In this document: piece after piece, positions 22,595 to 26,714 of the stretch
How the letters are laid out: each line of letters begins with the position of its first letter
Position numbering within the stretch: the first letter of the stretch is position 1
Assembly: GCA_021153185.1 (NCBI GenBank)
Contig: JAGKTY010000033.1
Span: 1 to 26,714 of the forward strand
Direction: 5' to 3'
Length of the DNA stretch: 26,714 nt
Source of the DNA: Lachnospiraceae bacterium
GTDB taxonomy: Bacteria > Bacillota > Clostridia > Lachnospirales > Lachnospiraceae
Program-made: the position numbers and the translations under genes
Notes under the pieces: generated by a model
Databases searched by the model: none
What the model saw: only the letters and a program-made list of their open reading frames with translations
What the model was told of the DNA's origin: nothing

Positions 22595-24091
22595 ATGAAT
22601 GTAAATCCTATAACAAGATTGGATTATCCAGATCCGGACGTGATCCGCGTAGAAGACACCTATTATATGGTATCCACAACCATGCACTTTATGCCGGGCT
22701 GTGAGATTCTGCAGTCTTTTGATCTGGTGCACTGGGAGCATGTGACTTATGTCTATGAGACGTTGGATCATACGGATGCGCAGCAACTGAAAAGCGGTCA
22801 GAATATTTATGGACAGGGCATGTGGGCAGCTTCCCTGCGCTATCATGAAGGCCGATTTTTTATCTGCTTTGTGGCAAATGATACCCGTAAGACTTATTTG
22901 TATACTTCGGAAAAAATAGATGGTCCATGGAAAAAGCAGCTGATAGAAGGCTTTTATCATGACGGCTCTTTATTATTTGATGAGGATGGCAGAAACTATA
23001 TTGTATATGGAAATGATGAAATCTGGATTACAGAATTGAATGAAGATTTGACTGCACCAAAGAAGGACGGATTACATCGTCTTTTAGTCAGTGATCATAA
23101 GAATCCGGAGCTAGGCTATGAGGGTTCTCATATTCAAAAAATAAACGGCTATTATTATATTTTTCTGATTCATTCCCTGAGAGACCGCTGGATGCGGACG
23201 GAAGCATGCTTTTACAGTGATTCTCTGGAAGGAGAATTCACGGGTGGAGATGTACTTTGTGATGATCGTGGATATTGTGGACAGGGCGTGGCACAGGGAG
23301 GAATAGTGGATACGCCGGATGGAAAGTGGTATGCAATGCTGTTTCAGGATTTCGGAGCAGTTGGACGGATTCCTATTCTGCTTCCGGTTACCTGGAAGGA
23401 TCATTTTCCGTTTTTTGGACAGAACGGACATGTGCCGGAAGAAATAGAGGTTCACAGTACCAGACCAGGATATATTTATCAGCCATTAGTGGGAAGTGAT
23501 GATTTCTGTAATGGGCTGCTTCCGCGCTGGCAGTTTAATCATGATCCAGATCCACGGTACTATCATCTGGATGCATTGCAGGGAACCTATACAATTACAA
23601 CACGGGAAGTTTGTACAGAGCTTACACAGGCAGTAAATACGCTTACGCAAAGGATGAGTTATCCGTCCTGCGCAGCTGAGGTTACTGTTGATGCTTCTGC
23701 ATTGAAAGAGGGCGATGTCGCAGGTTTGTGTGCGTTGCAGAGCTGTTATGCTGCAGTTGGCATTACAAAACATCATGGAAAATATGAAGTCCTTATGCTG
23801 GATAAAAAAGAAGATGGTATATTGGATATGACGGAAGGAACTGTTGTTGAATCACACCAGATGGATTTTCGTCTTGAAGCAGATTTCTGTAACATGAAGG
23901 ATGAAGCACGCTGCTATTACCGGGTAAATAAGGGAGACTGGCTACCCATCGGAACCGTGCATAAGCTGTACTTCAAACTGGATCATTTTACTGGTTGCCG
24001 GTTTGGTCTGTTCTGCTATGCGGCAGAGGAAACAGGAGGAAGTGCCTGCTTCCGGGATTTTAAGTATTATGATGTTGATGAAATCTCATAA
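22595..24091 (+). CDS. Glycoside hydrolase family 43 (beta-xylosidase/arabinofuranosidase type)
   Basis: A 498-residue cytoplasmic enzyme with no signal peptide. The five-bladed propeller fills about residues 1-300 and shows the GH43 triad: D13 (DYPDPDVIRVEDTYYMVST), D123 (YHDGSLLFDEDGRNYIVYG) and E176 (LGYEGSHIQKINGYYYIF). The remaining 200 residues form a beta-sandwich of the kind seen at the C-terminus of GH43 beta-xylosidases. It probably removes xylose or arabinose from imported plant-glycan oligosaccharides; the exact substrate cannot be assigned. The ATG at 22595 follows GAAAGGAAG; the frame opens earlier (22523) but overlaps the Fic gene. A transporter lipoprotein fragment follows. 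Confidence 0.9.
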   Translation: MNVNPITRLDYPDPDVIRVEDTYYMVSTTMHFMPGCEILQSFDLVHWEHVTYVYETLDHTDAQQLKSGQNIYGQGMWAASLRYHEGRFFICFVANDTRKTYLYTSEKIDGPWKKQLIEGFYHDGSLLFDEDGRNYIVYGNDEIWITELNEDLTAPKKDGLHRLLVSDHKNPELGYEGSHIQKINGYYYIFLIHSLRDRWMRTEACFYSDSLEGEFTGGDVLCDDRGYCGQGVAQGGIVDTPDGKWYAMLFQDFGAVGRIPILLPVTWKDHFPFFGQNGHVPEEIEVHSTRPGYIYQPLVGSDDFCNGLLPRWQFNHDPDPRYYHLDALQGTYTITTREVCTELTQAVNTLTQRMSYPSCAAEVTVDASALKEGDVAGLCALQSCYAAVGITKHHGKYEVLMLDKKEDGILDMTEGTVVESHQMDFRLEADFCNMKDEARCYYRVNKGDWLPIGTVHKLYFKLDHFTGCRFGLFCYAAEETGGSACFRDFKYYDVDEIS

Positions 24092-24142
24092 AGATAGAAC
24101 TGCATAAAATAAGTGTCGGAATTTACTCAAATTTTTCCTACT

Positions 24143-24171
24143 TTGGACATTGGTTTTTACAACGGTATTGT
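24143..24171 (+). promoter_or_regulatory. Candidate promoter upstream of the lipoprotein fragment
   Basis: TTGGAC (24143-24148) and TATTGT (24166-24171) are spaced by 17 bases, about 50 bases before the lipoprotein start. The match is moderate. Confidence 0.4.
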
Positions 24172-24221
24172 ATAGCGAAGCAGAGGAAAAACAAAACATG
24201 TTTCAGAGAGGAGAAACGATT

Positions 24222-24494
24222 ATGAGAATTAAGAGTATGGTGAAGGGTATGCTTGCTGTTGTAATGGCAATGTCTATGGCAGCATGCTCCGGAGCACCTG
24301 CAGCAGACCAGACTTCTTCTGAGTCACCGTCACCGGCACAGACAGAAAGTACAGCAGCAACAAAGCAGGAAACAATCGTAACAGAAGTATCTGCAGAAAC
24401 GCAGACGCAAGAAGAAACAGCAAAAGCACCGAAATATGTTTTCTGTTCGATAGATAATAAAAATTTTATTCAGACCGGTATTGCTGCGGAGTAA
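24222..24494 (+). pseudogene. Truncated lipoprotein (substrate-binding-protein-like N-terminus)
   Basis: Ninety residues beginning with a lipoprotein signal (MRIKSMVKGMLAVVMAMSMA, then AC with lipobox MAAC-S) and a Ser/Thr/Glu-rich linker typical of solute-binding lipoproteins in Lachnospiraceae. After KAPKYVFCS the frame runs into the antisense of an AraC gene and stops at 24494, so the ligand-binding domain is absent. AGAGGAG precedes the ATG. The original gene may have been the sugar-binding component partnering the GH43 enzyme, but its main part has been deleted; the tiny product could still be made. Confidence 0.65.
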
Positions 24495-24804
24495 TACCGG
24501 TTATTTTTTTGAATTGTTTATGAAAGTAGGAGCTGCTGGAAAATCCAGTTTTTTCTGCAATAGTATCCATTCCCCAGTTGGTTCTTTCAAGAAGCTCCTT
24601 TGCCTTATCAATGCGCATGGATGTAATGTAAGCACTAAGAGCCTGGTTAAATTTCTGATGAAATACATAAGATAAATAATCCGGACTCATATGCAGATAT
24701 TCTGCAATAGAAGAACGGTTCAGATCAGAATCGGATAAATTGGAATAGATATAGGTTCGTACACGGAAAATAATGGCACTAGGGGACGGGGTTTGTGGTC
24801 CACT
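24466..24804 (-). pseudogene. AraC-type HTH domain fragment
   Basis: The C-terminal DNA-binding domain of an AraC-family regulator: RSSIAEYLHMSPDYLSYVFH, LSAYITSMRIDKAKELLERT, then MDTIAEKTGFSSSSYFHKQF and GITPQQYRSE. The start and sensor or receiver domain are missing; the frame is open to 24804 with no good start except an internal ATG at 24690. Similar domains often end response regulators of sugar-sensing two-component systems in this group. It overlaps the end of the truncated lipoprotein head-on by 29 bases, which marks a deletion junction. Confidence 0.7.
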
Positions 24805-24939
24805 TTATATAGGAATCAGAAGTTTTAAAATTGTTCTGCCATATTATTAATAGAAAAGTTTCAAAAGAAAATCTATTTTTACAGCTTAAAATTTGTAGTC
24901 AAACCAAGAAGAAGATTACAACAAAGTAACATAAAAAAT

Positions 24940-24970
24940 TGAATAATAACATAAAATATGTTATTATTCA
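24940..24970. repeat. Perfect AT-rich palindrome upstream of the MerR gene
   Basis: TGAATAATAACATA and its complement form 14-base arms around AAA. It lies about 105 bases upstream of the merR -35 box. The rest of 24805-25076 is AT-rich with no gene seen. It could be a hairpin terminator without a T-run, or an operator. Confidence 0.55.
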
Positions 24971-25028
24971 TAAATTGCAGAGCTTATACTACACACCTCA
25001 GGATACGATAGATTATTGGGATGAATAG

Positions 25029-25047
25029 AACAGAAGATTTGAATTTG
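25029..25047 (+). repeat. 19-bp direct repeat, left copy
   Basis: AACAGAAGATTTGAATTTG occurs here and again at 25934-25952, so the two copies bracket the MerR gene and its promoter. Confidence 0.7.
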
Positions 25048-25076
25048 TAGAACTAACAAAATATTAAAAAAAGCTA

Positions 25077-25107
25077 TTGACTCCTACGTTACGTAATAGT
25101 TTAGAGT
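25077..25107 (+). promoter_or_regulatory. MerR-type promoter with 19-bp spacer and operator
   Basis: TTGACT (25077-25082) and TAGAGT (25102-25107) are separated by 19 bases, the elongated spacing typical of promoters activated by MerR-family proteins. The spacer contains the near-palindrome CTACGTTACGTAATAG, resembling operators of TipA-like regulators. This suggests autoregulation of the gene that follows. Confidence 0.72.
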
Positions 25108-25137
25108 ATACTTATCGAGAGGAGGGAAAAGCCAGTG

Positions 25138-25860
25138 ATGACAGTAAATGAAGTAAGCAAATTGACCGGAGTGAGTATACGCACTCTGCAATATTATGAT
25201 ACCATAGGACTCCTGCTACCGACTGAATATACAGAGGCAGGATATCGACTGTATGACGATACAGCAATGGAAAGGCTGCAACAAATTCTACTGTTTAAAG
25301 AACTTGAATTCCCATTAAAGGAAATTAAGACGATAATTGATGCACCCAATTTTGATAGAAGCAAAGTGTTGGAGCAACAAATTGAGTTGCTTACTATGAA
25401 AAAAGAGCATCTTGAAGTTCTTATTAATTTCGCTCGTAAAATAAAAATGACAGGAGTGAATAAAATGGATTTTAAAGTATTTGATACAACAAGAATGGAT
25501 GAGTATGCCAGAAAGGCAAAAGAGCAATGGGGACAGACTTCAGAATATAAGGAATATGAGGAAAATGCAATCAATCAGTCTCCAGACGCACAAAAAATGG
25601 CTTGGAAAAACCTCATGCTTATATTTGTAAAGTTTGGAAAAATGAAAGATAAGAAACCGGAGCATGCGGAAGTACAGTTTGAAGTTAAGAAACTGCAAGA
25701 CTATATTTCGGAGCATTTTTATAAATGCTCTAATGAGGTTTTAAAGGGGCTTGGTGCAATGTATGCTTCTGGTGGAGAATTTACTGAAAATATCGATAAA
25801 GCTGCTGGAAGTGGAACTGCTGTATTTGTGGCAAAAGCAATAGAGATTTATTGTAGTTAA
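25138..25860 (+). CDS. MerR-family regulator with TipAS-type ligand domain
   Basis: A 240-residue transcription activator. The N-terminal winged helix is classical MerR (MTVNEVSKLTGVSIRTLQYY, then GLLLPTEYTEAGYRLYDD), followed by a dimerisation helix (about 75-110) and a C-terminal helical TipAS domain (EYARKAKEQWGQTSEYKEYE, ending VAKAIEIYCS). In TipA-like proteins this domain binds antibiotics or other bulky ligands and switches on transcription. The gene has its own 19-bp-spacer promoter, indicating autoregulation. A GTG at 25135 is equally close to the AGAGGAGGG site; the ATG is preferred by convention. No efflux or resistance gene is adjacent in the window. Confidence 0.9.
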   Translation: MTVNEVSKLTGVSIRTLQYYDTIGLLLPTEYTEAGYRLYDDTAMERLQQILLFKELEFPLKEIKTIIDAPNFDRSKVLEQQIELLTMKKEHLEVLINFARKIKMTGVNKMDFKVFDTTRMDEYARKAKEQWGQTSEYKEYEENAINQSPDAQKMAWKNLMLIFVKFGKMKDKKPEHAEVQFEVKKLQDYISEHFYKCSNEVLKGLGAMYASGGEFTENIDKAAGSGTAVFVAKAIEIYCS

Positions 25861-25933
25861 TATAGGTAATTAAGATTAGTAGACCCCTGTTAGGGTGAAC
25901 TGAAAATTTCAGTCTTGTGGAGAGATTGAAAGC

Positions 25934-25952
25934 AACAGAAGATTTGAATTTG
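25934..25952 (+). repeat. 19-bp direct repeat, right copy
   Basis: Identical to 25029-25047. A small palindrome ACTGAAAATTTCAGT (25899-25913) lies just upstream. Confidence 0.7.
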
Positions 25953-25970
25953 GCAAAGGAGTATGATTGT

Positions 25971-26378
25971 ATGAAAAAGTTGATAGCATTAGTTTTGGCA
26001 TTGATTTGTGTGCTTGGCTTGGTTGGGTGTGGCAAAAATGACACATACAAAATAAGAATTACTGTACCAGCTGGAAGTACAGAAGAAATTATTTATCAAG
26101 AAGATTTTGTTTATTCTGATGAGGAAATCTCTCCAAAAGGCAATACAATTACAATTTCTTCTGGAGAGGGTTTAGGAGATACAGAGGTAGTATTAAAACC
26201 AATCGAAGTAAAAGAAGAGAATGCTTACGAGCCAACCTATCTTACACCAGGTATGCCAGTAGAAATGGATGTTGAAAAAGGTGCATGGTTTAAAATAGGT
26301 GTCAATATGCAAAACCCCACCGATACCGACATAGTAGTATATGTTGAAGTCAAGGGTGTAGAAGTCAGAATTGAGTAA
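25971..26378 (+). CDS. Small lipoprotein of unknown function
   Basis: A 135-residue exported lipoprotein. The signal MKKLIALVLALICVLGLVGC ends in lipobox LVGC, so the mature protein should be anchored to the outer face of the membrane. The mature part is beta-rich and acidic (KIRITVPAGSTEEIIYQEDF, then TITISSGEGLGDTEVVL) and ends in VVYVEVKGVEVRIE. The family is not recognised. AAAGGAG precedes the ATG at 25971; the frame extends upstream but that part has no ribosome site. The next gene starts 29 bases later with almost the same leader sequence, so the two look co-transcribed. Confidence 0.78.
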   Translation: MKKLIALVLALICVLGLVGCGKNDTYKIRITVPAGSTEEIIYQEDFVYSDEEISPKGNTITISSGEGLGDTEVVLKPIEVKEENAYEPTYLTPGMPVEMDVEKGAWFKIGVNMQNPTDTDIVVYVEVKGVEVRIE

Positions 26379-26407
26379 ATTCCAATTTTACGAAGGAGTG
26401 TGATTGT

Positions 26408-26590
26408 ATGAAAAAGTGGCATATCAGTTTTTCGATACTTGCTCTAATTTGGAGTATTTACTATTTAGCTATGCACATAACAGGTGACATTTTAACAACA
26501 ACCGACATTGTTGTCTGTGGAGCAGTAATTGTATTCTGTGTGATAATGATTGCCATCTACTTATGCAAGTTTAGAAACAAAAAGAAGTAA
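26408..26590 (+). CDS. Small two-helix membrane protein
   Basis: Sixty residues with two hydrophobic segments (about 5-22 and 33-53) and a basic C-terminus (CKFRNKKK), so both ends are probably cytoplasmic. The ribosome-site and start region GGAGTGTGATTGTATG differs by one base from that of the preceding lipoprotein gene, as if the leader had been duplicated. Function is unknown. Confidence 0.7.
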   Translation: MKKWHISFSILALIWSIYYLAMHITGDILTTTDIVVCGAVIVFCVIMIAIYLCKFRNKKK

Positions 26591-26644
26591 GTAAATTACA
26601 ATTTGTCGAACACATGAAACTTCTTTAGGCTACAATCAATAGCA

Positions 26645-26698
26645 GCGTAAACGAAAAAGCAGTCTTGAAATATAGAAAAACTGCCCTTTCGTTTGCGT
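26645..26698. other. Imperfect inverted repeat near the window end
   Basis: The 19-base arms GCGTAAACGAAAAAGCAGT and ACTGCCCTTTCGTTTGCGT pair with a few mismatches around a 16-base loop. It lies 55 bases after the last gene and may be a terminator-like hairpin or part of a dispersed repeat. Confidence 0.45.
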
Positions 26699-26714
26699 TG
26701 CGTTTGATTTTGCC

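Overview
The window looks like chromosome of a low-to-medium GC, anaerobic gut-type Firmicute, most likely a Lachnospiraceae (Clostridia) member. The grounds are Shine-Dalgarno sites of the AGGAGG type in front of almost every gene, clostridial-type protein families (inverted-order GH3 glucosidase, MobA/MobL relaxase with DUF3847, TipAS-type MerR regulator), and gene-fragment-rich intergenic DNA. Species cannot be read from the sequence alone.

Region 1 (1-9209) is ordinary core chromosome, all on the + strand: tRNA-Val(TAC), tRNA-Leu(TAA) and their terminator; a broken XRE regulator; a YjjG-like HAD phosphatase; a small membrane protein; a cytoplasmic GH3 glycosidase whose domains are in reversed order; an O-antigen ligase/polymerase-like membrane protein overlapping it by 4 bases; a secreted Ig-like (Big_2) protein; aspS with its own promoter; and tRNA-Arg(ACG).

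Region 2 (9188-18533) is a mobilizable element of about 9.3 kb integrated into the 3' end of tRNA-Arg. A 24-bp direct repeat of the tRNA end marks attL and attR, and paired TGTACCATTT repeats lie just inside each end. On the - strand it carries a tyrosine integrase, a MobA/MobL relaxase and DUF3847, with an oriT-like site between the latter two that resembles the RSF1010 nick region. No replication initiator or type IV secretion genes are visible, so it would need a helper. Its right half holds broken genes (an IS3-type transposase start, an RNase R tail, a frameshifted coiled-coil ORF). It also holds a two-gene cargo: a membrane protein with tandem Rossmann/RCK-like domains and a C-terminal RyR domain, followed by a TIR-TM-Sel1-repeat protein. 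This pair is the best candidate in the window for an undescribed signalling or defence system: the TIR protein could consume NAD or make a nucleotide signal, and the RyR/Rossmann membrane protein could sense it.

Region 3 (18534-22533) is an older, decayed accretion zone. It begins with the original tRNA-Arg terminator and then a second, 13-bp copy of the tRNA end, followed by terminator, direct repeats and integrase in the same order as the intact element. This second integrase has lost its middle. Beyond it are an N-terminally truncated AraC regulator, a small HTH protein paired with a UPF0489 protein, four 41-bp tandem repeats, a GNAT fragment and a Fic protein with a C-terminal winged helix.

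Region 4 (22595-26714) returns to carbohydrate use: a GH43 glycosidase, the truncated start of a lipoprotein running head-on into an AraC-type HTH fragment, a MerR/TipAS regulator with a 19-bp-spacer promoter, a small lipoprotein and a 60-residue membrane protein.
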